Of a stretch of 64,000 bases of DNA, positions 56,581 through 64,000 are shown one piece after another. Location: NCBI RefSeq assembly GCF_900637635.1, contig NZ_LR134383.1, forward strand, positions 62,001 to 126,000, read 5' to 3'. The notes beneath the pieces were generated by a model. That model was not told where the DNA came from. It saw nothing but the letters and a program-made list of their open reading frames with translations, and made no database searches. The position numbers and the translations under genes are program-made. Numbering within the stretch: the stretch's first letter is position 1; every line of letters starts with the position of its first letter. This DNA comes from Legionella jordanis (GTDB lineage Bacteria; Pseudomonadota; Gammaproteobacteria; Legionellales; Legionellaceae).

Positions 56581-57762
56581 TTATGTGAATGCTCGTTGAA
56601 TCCCATACCCTTTCAGGTGCAATGCGAATTGGCGAAGTACTTCCAAACCCGATGTCTCGGCTTGTTTGCACCATTGGTGTAAACTTTCAATCAATTGCTC
56701 CTGCGAGGGGGAAGTTTTTAACCATATTTTTTGCAGGGACTGCCGGTAATGATGGACCAATTGAATATTATGATAGCGTCCTAGCAAAGTATGAAGCTGT
56801 GAGGTGGCTTCTATAGATAAGAGTTTTTCATCACGTTTCAGTAACTTTCCTGCTTTTTTAAGTGCACGTTTGTCTGTCTTTTTTACAGCCTTATTTCTTG
56901 TTTCATGGCAAACAATAGGCTTCATAACGAAACGATAATATTCGGACAAGATTTGGAAACGGTTGCCAATTACTGCCTTTACCGTGTCTAGATCCACACA
57001 GTTTTTTTCTTTATTAAAACGAAGCTGGGGGGGTAATTTTTTGACCTGGGCTAGGCCTAAGAGGGATAAGCATCTAATGTAAAACCATCCTAAATCAACT
57101 TCCCACCACTTCATGGAGAATTTTGCCGAAGAGGCGAATGCATGGTGGTTATTGTGCAATTCCTCCCCACCAATAAATAAGCCAAAGGGAAAAACATTGG
57201 TTGATGCATCAGGGCATTCAAAATTTCGATATCCCCTAAAATGTCCAATGCCGTTGATCACTCCCGCAGAAAGCGGTATCCACATCATCTGAATCGCCCA
57301 AATGGTAATTCCAATGCTGCCAAAGAGCAGGAGATCGATAAAAAACATCAGCAAGATGCCTTTTTTATTATGGCGGGAATAAAGCTTTCGCTCAATGAAA
57401 TCATCCGGAGTACCATGCGAATATTTCTTAATCAAATCTTTATCTTTAGCCATGTCCCGGTATAACTCGGGCACCTGCCAAAACACTTTTTTTATACCAA
57501 ATACTTTGGGACTGTGCGGATCTCCTTTAACATCAGTGGTTGCGTGGTGTTTACGATGAATGGCAACCCATTCAGCGGTGACCATACCGGTAGTCAACCA
57601 CAGCCAAAAACGAAAAAAGTGACTAACAACAGGATGTAATTTTAAAGCACGGTGCGTTTGATAGCGGTGCAAATAGATGGTAACTGAGGCAATGGTGGTT
57701 TGTGTAAGAATCAGGCACGCCAAGAGATAAGCCCACCAAGGAAAATTTAAAAGACTAAACAT
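56581..57762 (-). CDS. Acyl-CoA/fatty-acid delta-9 desaturase
   Basis: A membrane di-iron desaturase with the three His boxes: HRYQTHRAL (near residue 29), HRKHHATTD and HNNHHAF. It introduces a double bond into acyl chains using oxygen and an electron donor. Four transmembrane helices surround them. The last 120 residues are a soluble helical extension beyond the usual 270-residue core. A TTG at 57774 opens the frame, but GGAG six bases before the ATG at 57762 sets the start at MFSLLNFPWW (393 residues). It is a single gene. Confidence 0.92.
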   Translation of the reverse strand: MFSLLNFPWWAYLLACLILTQTTIASVTIYLHRYQTHRALKLHPVVSHFFRFWLWLTTGMVTAEWVAIHRKHHATTDVKGDPHSPKVFGIKKVFWQVPELYRDMAKDKDLIKKYSHGTPDDFIERKLYSRHNKKGILLMFFIDLLLFGSIGITIWAIQMMWIPLSAGVINGIGHFRGYRNFECPDASTNVFPFGLFIGGEELHNNHHAFASSAKFSMKWWEVDLGWFYIRCLSLLGLAQVKKLPPQLRFNKEKNCVDLDTVKAVIGNRFQILSEYYRFVMKPIVCHETRNKAVKKTDKRALKKAGKLLKRDEKLLSIEATSQLHTLLGRYHNIQLVHHYRQSLQKIWLKTSPSQEQLIESLHQWCKQAETSGLEVLRQFALHLKGYGIQRAFT

Positions 57763-58034
57763 GCAATGCTCCAATGAGGGGCTTAAAGTTAAACGGCCAT
57801 AAATGCCCTACGAAAATACTGCCGTTATGGGGGAAGGCACAAGAAGTTGCTTTTAGCATAGCATCAATTTTAAATATCTAAAGTATAGTATTTGCAACGC
57901 GAATTAACCTGTCCTTATTATTTATGCCATACTTAACTACAGGATGTGAAATAAAATTTTAATGAATGGGAAAAAAATATAAATAATTGTTCCTTTTGTT
58001 TATCACACAGTTACTTGTTATTAAGGGGACAATT

Positions 58035-58238
58035 ATGGCTATTTACACCGCCAAATTATATATAGAAAAAATATCAGTTGGTGAAAGAAGTAGTGATGAT
58101 TTTGAAGGACTCTACATTTGGATGTTGGCAAGGGCATATAATCAAATGGCCCACTATAACGGTTCAATCGTCAACAATGATACCCAAGAAAATTTTGAGA
58201 AATTTTCAGACTTGTTCTGTAGATTAGAGATAATTTAA
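58035..58238 (+). CDS. Small hypothetical protein
   Basis: A 67-residue protein (MAIYTAKLYIEKISVGERSS at its start) with AAGGGG seven bases before the ATG, which makes this start convincing. The upstream frame to 57987 is hydrophobic and untranslated. The composition is mixed with one amphipathic helix. No family recognised. Confidence 0.6.
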   Translation: MAIYTAKLYIEKISVGERSSDDFEGLYIWMLARAYNQMAHYNGSIVNNDTQENFEKFSDLFCRLEII

Positions 58239-58454
58239 CGGCTCTGAAATAAAAGAAATCTTTGCTGTTTCATCCTGGAAAAATTTTAAATTCATCAGCC
58301 AATTAAGCTCATAATTTAATAAATTTGCATCTCTTTGTTTGCTGTAATATTTATTCAAAATCTCACATTCCATGCCTGTATCTTGCTGAATTGATTTAAA
58401 AATTCCTTAAGTTTTATTTGCTAGAATAATCTTCCAGTAATTCCAGAGAAAAGT

Positions 58455-59717
58455 ATGAAAAAGAAAAGCAGTAGCCCTGCCACTGTTTCAGGCCAATTAC
58501 TCAATTCAAAAGAGAAGAAGAGAATTTCCCCTGAAGAAGATTTATTAGAAGAATTAATTATAAAAAAATCCAGGTTAAGCTCTGAAAACCAAGAGCAGGA
58601 TCCTTCCTTACAGGATTTAAATCAAAAGCTTAACCCTGACCTACTCACCGGCAATGAGCCTCGTGTTTGCAAAATACCGGAAAGAAGCGGTGATGAAGTC
58701 CTATTTATTTCTAGCGAATTTAAACAGACATATATTAAATCCGCTTTGTTTGTGAAGTCAGACTTCAATGAAAAAGAGGTCGTTACCCAATTGCCAGCTA
58801 GAACCAAATTTTATTATTACAATAATAAAACTGAGCAATCCCGTTTTTTTCATAGGAGTAAAAAAGCCCAAAATTTTGTGGAAGCGAGCAATCAGGACAA
58901 GATTGCACTTGCTGTTGTTGGAGGCAATATACTCCGTTTGGTGATGGGTAAACTTCTTCCTAAATACAAAGTTGCAGAGCAAATACCCTGCCAGCAAGAT
59001 GAACGGTTTTATCGTTTGTCTTCAAAGGTGGATAATTTTTCACAAATTGATCTGAACAAAACGCCTGAGGACAAGAATATAAGAGGCCTGTTTTTTTCCC
59101 TTTTGCTTTCTTATTTTGTAGGCGATACTGACTTTTCAAACAACATTGGTTTTGTGATTAAAGGCAATGATTCGATTGTTATAAAGATTGATCCTGAATC
59201 TTCATTTTGCGATGACTGTTTTTTTGAAGATTATGAAGAGGTGAAAAAACATATTTTTTTCTTAATGTATTTCACCGCCAAGGTATCGGTTGATGAAATT
59301 GATGACTTGGATTATGAATCTGAAGAAGAGTTTTTGGAATTGCTTTTTGGCGATATACCTGGCTACTTTGCCGATGTGTTTTCATATCCTCAATTGAATG
59401 AATCCAAGCGATTTTATGAGCTGCTTCCTGTCAGGCAAGAAGAATTGTTTTATGGCTTATCCTGCATCCTTAATACTTCTCTTCCTGCCTACATGAATTT
59501 GGTAGACGAAGTGCCAATGGATCCAAGGAAACAATTAAAATTAAAAAATGCATTAGCCAATCGCATTGATTTATTTGCTAAGGTTGCAAATGAATTGCCT
59601 GGATTTAAAGTGTACTATGAAGAAAGGCGCTATTTGCACTCTGACTTGGTTGAAATTTATGGACGATTAGAGAGTGGTGTTGTGCTTGATGTGCAAGCCA
59701 CTCAATTTAAATTTTAA
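58455..59717 (+). CDS. Kinase-like protein, Legionella-specific, effector candidate
   Basis: A 420-residue protein. Residues about 223-246 read GDTDFSNNIGFVIKG and then IVIKIDPESS, which places Asp226, Asn230 and Asp246 in the spacing of kinase catalytic-loop Asp, Asn and DFG-like Asp (PI3/4-kinase or lipid/protein-kinase-like folds). The N-terminal 75 residues are low-complexity and charged. No signal peptide. The protein at 61730 shows an analogous arrangement. The kinase fold is inferred; it could be a pseudokinase. Confidence 0.65.
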   Translation: MKKKSSSPATVSGQLLNSKEKKRISPEEDLLEELIIKKSRLSSENQEQDPSLQDLNQKLNPDLLTGNEPRVCKIPERSGDEVLFISSEFKQTYIKSALFVKSDFNEKEVVTQLPARTKFYYYNNKTEQSRFFHRSKKAQNFVEASNQDKIALAVVGGNILRLVMGKLLPKYKVAEQIPCQQDERFYRLSSKVDNFSQIDLNKTPEDKNIRGLFFSLLLSYFVGDTDFSNNIGFVIKGNDSIVIKIDPESSFCDDCFFEDYEEVKKHIFFLMYFTAKVSVDEIDDLDYESEEEFLELLFGDIPGYFADVFSYPQLNESKRFYELLPVRQEELFYGLSCILNTSLPAYMNLVDEVPMDPRKQLKLKNALANRIDLFAKVANELPGFKVYYEERRYLHSDLVEIYGRLESGVVLDVQATQFKF

Positions 59718-59859
59718 ATTAATTCTTTTTAAGGAAAATTAGGTTTGCATTTAGGTAGCATCCTCTCCTCATGTACAGCTTCCTAATATTGATAGTTAAA
59801 GCTTAAACAGCAGCCTGATTTTGATTCAACTATGGATAGTTTTTGCACTGAAGTTTATA

Positions 59860-60654
59860 ATGCTTTCCCAGGTAAATTTTTTATTCCACGAGATGCAAAA
59901 AGATTCTAGGAAAGCGTTGGATTTTATAAAGGCAAATTTGGACTTTTTTTGTGCTCCATTTCTACATCAAAAAGAGTTTCAAAATTGGGTCATGCAAGCA
60001 GGACAGGAGAAGAATGTCAGAAGCTTGACGGATTCCTTATTTGTCCCTTTAACAAACCCCATTTCCCATCTTGGTGAATTTATTGATTCACTAATCGGTA
60101 AAGCATTGCAGCCCAATGACAGGGCTTGCTTGCTTCATGGCGACGAACAAAGATTGATTAATTTGCTCGAAAAGCATCGGCATCTGAGGCGTGCTATTTT
60201 GATGATTGCCCGCAATCCATCCATCCAGAAATGGAATGAGGATCATCCGCAATTGATCAAAAGAACGCAAAAATTTTTCTCTGCCTGCGGCATAATTCAC
60301 AGCCTGGAGGAAAAACTTAAAACGCTTGCCCCACAATTTAAAGAGGATGCTAAATATTCATTAACTTGTTTATCTCTTTTAAAGGAAGAACTGCATAATT
60401 GGATTGACGCTCAAAAAGGTGTAACTGGCGAAGTCCAGGATTTTGGCATCACATGCACCCAGTTAATCCAGCAGGCAAGACAAGACTTAATCAAGCGATG
60501 GGGGAAACATCCACAACTTAAGCACCTTCTCTTTTTAATGGGGAAAATTGCTTCTGGTTGTTTTACGAAAGAAAACCCTTATTCATTTTTCCATGAACAA
60601 TCACTAATTATCGACTCCATCAGCCAATTAGAAACCACATTTTCTCCAAGATGA
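59860..60654 (+). CDS. Helical protein, unknown
   Basis: All-helical protein of 264 residues from the ATG at 59860; a TTG at 59821 and an ATG at 59893 are also in frame, and the start is unsure. No hydrophobic segment. The pattern of regular amphipathic helices suggests a bundle. It lies between two kinase-like genes in the same direction and may belong to the same accessory block. No function assigned. Confidence 0.6.
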   Translation: MLSQVNFLFHEMQKDSRKALDFIKANLDFFCAPFLHQKEFQNWVMQAGQEKNVRSLTDSLFVPLTNPISHLGEFIDSLIGKALQPNDRACLLHGDEQRLINLLEKHRHLRRAILMIARNPSIQKWNEDHPQLIKRTQKFFSACGIIHSLEEKLKTLAPQFKEDAKYSLTCLSLLKEELHNWIDAQKGVTGEVQDFGITCTQLIQQARQDLIKRWGKHPQLKHLLFLMGKIASGCFTKENPYSFFHEQSLIIDSISQLETTFSPR

Positions 60655-60675
60655 TGGAGTCACTTGTTTTGCCTC

Positions 60676-61566
60676 TTATTTGTTTCCCTGCTTGCCCTGC
60701 AGTTGTTCAAGGGAATGAATGAGCTCCACCTCGTTTTGGCTTTGGATTTCATCAGAATTAAAAAAAAGAACACCCTGTGGCTGGAAGAATCCGAGTTTAT
60801 AAGATAAATAAATACTCCCAAAATGACCTTTTTTTCGCTCTTGTTGTAGGTAGTCTTTAAGGAGGCGAGTATGGGATTCAGACCAGAAACCGGTCTTCAT
60901 CCAATGACTTATAATGGATATGGCATGAAGCAAAAAGGGTTCATTGCTTGAAGCCCTGTAGTTTTGTTGAATCAGGCAACGAATTAAATGGGGAATAAGG
61001 CGAAGGTCCTTATGTTGCCCCGCCTCAATAAACAATTGAATGAAACAGTTACGCCAACGGGCATCGTCTTTAGCAATAACGCCTGCGCCTTCTTTTAAAC
61101 CCAGCATAAGATCCTGTAAGGCTTCGTAGTAATCCAGTTTGTAGGAAATGAGGTAATACTGAATCGCCTTTTCCTGATCATGAAGAGCCTGGCTTAGCTT
61201 GTCTTGATGATAACCCGCATGGATTATCGCCAAACAATAGGCAGCATGCTTATTGTTATGCAACATGGCTTGTTTTAAGGATTCAAGTCCGCGCATAAAA
61301 GCCGATTCATCTCCAGCTGAATGGATGTGGAAAACGCCTAAGCAAAAATGAGCCAATGAAGATAAATCAGGGGAAGCTGGATTAATCAGGGTCAATTGCA
61401 ACCGATGGATTAACTCGGCCTTTGTTTCAGCATCGATGCATATAGAACAATCCGGAGTGGAATGATTTTGTTCATCTTTAATAAGATTCACGAAATGCAT
61501 GGCTATTCTCCAGGCAATTTTCATATCGTGAACGGAATGAAAAGGTTTAAGAGAGTCAAATGGCAT
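60676..61566 (-). CDS. Sel1/TPR-like helical repeat protein
   Basis: A 296-residue protein with helical repeats such as HFCLGVFHIHSAGDESAFM, AAYCLAIIHAG and EKAIQYYLISYKLDYYEAL, in the periodicity of Sel1-like repeats. A TTG at 61578 is possible; the ATG at 61566 is chosen. It has no signal peptide, whereas secreted Sel1 effectors (LpnE, EnhC) have one, so it is probably cytosolic or a Dot/Icm substrate. It is convergent with the preceding gene. Confidence 0.65.
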   Translation of the reverse strand: MPFDSLKPFHSVHDMKIAWRIAMHFVNLIKDEQNHSTPDCSICIDAETKAELIHRLQLTLINPASPDLSSLAHFCLGVFHIHSAGDESAFMRGLESLKQAMLHNNKHAAYCLAIIHAGYHQDKLSQALHDQEKAIQYYLISYKLDYYEALQDLMLGLKEGAGVIAKDDARWRNCFIQLFIEAGQHKDLRLIPHLIRCLIQQNYRASSNEPFLLHAISIISHWMKTGFWSESHTRLLKDYLQQERKKGHFGSIYLSYKLGFFQPQGVLFFNSDEIQSQNEVELIHSLEQLQGKQGNK

Positions 61567-61729
61567 GATTAAACCCAAGGCATTTTTAAATGATCCCTAT
61601 TTTACTTCACGGTGCCCTTTAAGGGGTGATTTTTTCAGCTATTTCCAAATAAAAGTTCAATTTGGCTATTAATCTTTCGATAATCTTGCGCTGCTATACT
61701 TAATTCTTAAGAAGTTTCTGGATAACAGT

Positions 61730-63130
61730 ATGAATTCAAAAGATGAGAGGCTAAAAAAATCCCTCGAAAATTTTGTGTCATTGAATGCAGCAGATACTTC
61801 TGGAGGACATAAAGCCAGTATTTATCAGAAGGCCTTTAAAAAAACTCACCCGCAGAGTAAGCGCCATGACAAGGTTTGGTATGTCAAAGAATCCTATTCT
61901 CCGGATGAGCCTTTGGAATTGGAGGTGATTCCTGGTGAAATCTATCGCTACTGGATTGGCAATACACAACCTAAAACAAGGTTGGTCATTGATGGTGCTG
62001 GCAACCGTTATGTGGCTTCCGAAGGTGTTCCCGGTTTCAAAACCTTCAGTTCAATCATGCAACAAGGGGGGAAACCCAGCGATTATAAAACTTTGGCTCG
62101 GATTCTCGTGAGTGCCTTAGTTCTTGCTGAAATTGATTTAAAGGCGGATAACATCGGCGATAATGACAATGGAAAAAGCGTCAAAATCGATCACGACTCC
62201 TCATTATGGCCTCTCGTTTTAAGAATTATGTCGGTGCAGAATGATATCAATCAAACGAATTTCAGTTATGAAGATCTCGACAACATTTTGGAGCCAAAAA
62301 CCTTTAAGCCGGCTGTATGGGCAGGAGGGCTTAGCAAAGACATTAAAGAAGGCCTGCAAAACAATGAAGAATTTAGAGTGGAAGTTTACCGGCAAATCTT
62401 AAGGATTATGGTTTACCCCAGTGAAATTCTAACCAGGATTCAAGACGTAAATGCCCCCTCTGATCTTCAGTTAAAAACGGATGTGCAACAGTTTATCCAA
62501 GAGCGAATGCAGTTATTAAGAGCAGAATCATTGAAGAGTAAGGAGTTTAGGAGCTTTATCAGTAATCTGGATCTCAACGACTGCCAAAACCAGTTTGCAA
62601 GTGAACTCAATGAATTTTTTTCAGAAAATAAAGCCTATGTCGAGGAGGGCGATAATTTATTTCAACCGATGGTGCAGACCATTGAAGCAATTAAAACGGA
62701 AGTGGGGGAGCTAAATACAGCACATGGGGAAGAATTGCATAAAATGGGTCAGCTGAAGACAAGGCTTAAATTAGACAAAGGCAATCCTGAGCACCTCATG
62801 TACTGGCAAGAGAAGGTCAAACTTGGCGGGACATCCATAAACTGTGGTGGCATACGTTATTATGTTCCGGCAAAAATTGCTCAAATGATGCAACTGGAAG
62901 TGGATTCTTTTGCCAGCTTCAGGGAATTTAAAAATGGATTAGATGCGATTAGACGCTCTAGGAAAGACAACCAAAAACCGGGGTCCCTGTTCTCTTTTTT
63001 TGGGGAAATAAAAGACAGCATTGTGCGAGATAGAACAACACAAAGTCTTTATGAAGCTCAAGATATTGAAGAAGTGGATTTGCGAGAATTAGGCATGGAA
63101 GAAACCTTTAAGCCACAGAGTAGGTCTTAA
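61730..63130 (+). CDS. Kinase-like effector candidate
   Basis: A 466-residue protein. After an N-terminal region (residues 1-120, with TRLVIDGAGNRYVASEG like a beta-sheet lobe), EIDLKADNIG (Asp136, Asn141) and SVKIDHDSSLW (Asp154, Asp156) fit a kinase catalytic loop and DFG-like site. This arrangement occurs in many Legionella-specific effectors. Residues about 255-360 are coiled-coil-like and the tail is polar. It is likely related in architecture to the protein at 58455. Function and activity are not established. Confidence 0.68.
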   Translation: MNSKDERLKKSLENFVSLNAADTSGGHKASIYQKAFKKTHPQSKRHDKVWYVKESYSPDEPLELEVIPGEIYRYWIGNTQPKTRLVIDGAGNRYVASEGVPGFKTFSSIMQQGGKPSDYKTLARILVSALVLAEIDLKADNIGDNDNGKSVKIDHDSSLWPLVLRIMSVQNDINQTNFSYEDLDNILEPKTFKPAVWAGGLSKDIKEGLQNNEEFRVEVYRQILRIMVYPSEILTRIQDVNAPSDLQLKTDVQQFIQERMQLLRAESLKSKEFRSFISNLDLNDCQNQFASELNEFFSENKAYVEEGDNLFQPMVQTIEAIKTEVGELNTAHGEELHKMGQLKTRLKLDKGNPEHLMYWQEKVKLGGTSINCGGIRYYVPAKIAQMMQLEVDSFASFREFKNGLDAIRRSRKDNQKPGSLFSFFGEIKDSIVRDRTTQSLYEAQDIEEVDLRELGMEETFKPQSRS

Positions 63131-63211
63131 ATGGGTTTGGCACTATGGATGGGGCAAATGGCCTTTAAATTTTGTACTAAAATTAATCATATTAATTAAA
63201 TTAATTTTGAT

Positions 63212-64000
63212 ATGAGAAATATCATCATTGCAGTAAAAAGACTGCAGCAATTGCCGCAAAAAGGATTGTCTGCGCAACAAAAGGAATTGATTAAAACCCT
63301 CTTAAATGCACTGCATGAGCAAAAAAAGAATCCCAAAATCCATGAATTAAAGCAAATTAAAGAACTGGTCTTGGCCGAAATGACGGGTTCAAATCCCACC
63401 TCAAAGCTTTATCTCGATTGTTTAAATGAAGTCAGTATGGATATTACAGTCGTTATCGAGTCCGCAGAAACCATTAAAAATCCCACGAATGAACGGGTTA
63501 AAAGACTTCAGGTATTTAATGGCATATATCAGGAGACTGCTAGTAAATATAACGGCAAATTAGTTTTGCCTTTATTCCAGAGTGCCGATGCCCGCTTGGG
63601 AGACGCCGAAGGGGTTTGTTTCGGTTATGTCATAGAGTGGCTGGGATGCATGTTGAACGGCAAGAAGCCATTTGGTATTAACCCTCTCAATCCTCCCTAT
63701 TTCAAACCAATAAAGTACAGCAAGCCTGTGCTCAATAGCTTCCCTGGAGTCAATCATGTTATTCCTCTTAGGGATGACATTTTTGATTTACAAGAGGCGC
63801 AAGGAAGTCCTGAAAAGCTGCTGAGCAAGATAAGTCAGGATTCGCCCAAAGGATTTGCAATAGCAAGTGAATCCGTGCGTCGCCTGCGCTATTTTTCCAA
63901 TCCGAAGGCAGTCGCAGTCGACATGTTGGACATGATCAGCAATTATCCTAATCAATATTTTATGTTGTCCATGAACTCAAACCATTCTGGACATGCAATG
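63212..64000 (+). CDS. YopT-like (C58) cysteine protease candidate, truncated by window edge
   Basis: The first 263 codons are visible, running off the right edge. After a helical N-terminal 120 residues, EGVCFGYVIEWL (Cys136) and, 125 residues on, NSNHSGHAM (His261) have the arrangement of papain-like C58 proteases such as YopT: GxC(x)Gxxx(x)W and GHA. The catalytic Asp would lie just beyond the edge. C58 members cleave host GTPases or kinases. No signal peptide; Dot/Icm export is the natural guess. The ATG lies 80 bases after the preceding stop, in an AT-rich leader. Confidence 0.65.
   Translation, partial: MRNIIIAVKRLQQLPQKGLSAQQKELIKTLLNALHEQKKNPKIHELKQIKELVLAEMTGSNPTSKLYLDCLNEVSMDITVVIESAETIKNPTNERVKRLQVFNGIYQETASKYNGKLVLPLFQSADARLGDAEGVCFGYVIEWLGCMLNGKKPFGINPLNPPYFKPIKYSKPVLNSFPGVNHVIPLRDDIFDLQEAQGSPEKLLSKISQDSPKGFAIASESVRRLRYFSNPKAVAVDMLDMISNYPNQYFMLSMNSNHSGHAM

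Overview
The window looks like chromosome of a Legionella or close relative (Gammaproteobacteria, Legionellales). Three things point that way: moderate-to-low GC, a housekeeping backbone of gammaproteobacterial type (parA, rsmG, mnmG, metG, nth, glmU, rppH-ptsP, lgt-thyA, priA, a second EF-G), and a large number of lineage-specific proteins of 200-700 residues with coiled coils, hydrophobic blocks or eukaryote-like domains, typical of genomes carrying a Dot/Icm type IV secretion system. No secretion genes, rRNA, tRNA, CRISPR array, prophage or intact insertion sequence was seen. All family assignments come from reading motifs by eye; no database search was run.

Layout. 1-31 kb is mostly conserved: parA(partial)-rsmG-mnmG on the minus strand, a large coiled-coil membrane protein, queC, metG, an orphan rnfB followed by nth, a membrane protein with a YhhQ-like C-terminal half, an AraC/GyrI regulator, glmU, ansA, the tightly packed rppH-ptsP-TSUP-lgt-thyA run, and a minus-strand run midA, PTPS-like, priA, thioesterase that diverges from a pteridine reductase. 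The PTPS-like protein has Glu instead of the catalytic Cys, like the PTPS-III folate-bypass enzymes, and a pteridine reductase lies close by. 31.2-31.5 kb is a short non-coding gap with three perfect DnaA boxes.

32-48 kb is increasingly accessory: a predicted GT-C membrane glycosyltransferase divergent from a GT2-GtrA lipid-linked sugar synthase, effector-like proteins, a cold-shock protein, a translationally coupled pair (Cys-dependent phosphatase plus a phosphoribosyltransferase/kinase-like fusion), a 50-residue double-glycine leader peptide gene, an L,D-transpeptidase, an F-box protein and a secreted discoidin/di-heme cytochrome c protein.

48.8-64 kb begins with the stand-alone EF-G2 and its strong terminator. 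It then holds a proline-iminopeptidase-like hydrolase, a ParD-like/methionine aminopeptidase overlap, a DXD glycosyltransferase of effector type, a protein built of two repeat types, an acyl-CoA desaturase, two kinase-like proteins, a Sel1-like helical protein and, running off the right edge, a protein with a YopT-like Cys...His arrangement. The most promising undescribed units are the phosphatase/PRTase-kinase pair (39.0-41.3 kb), the double-glycine peptide (41.4 kb) and the effector-like cluster from 53.7 kb to the end.
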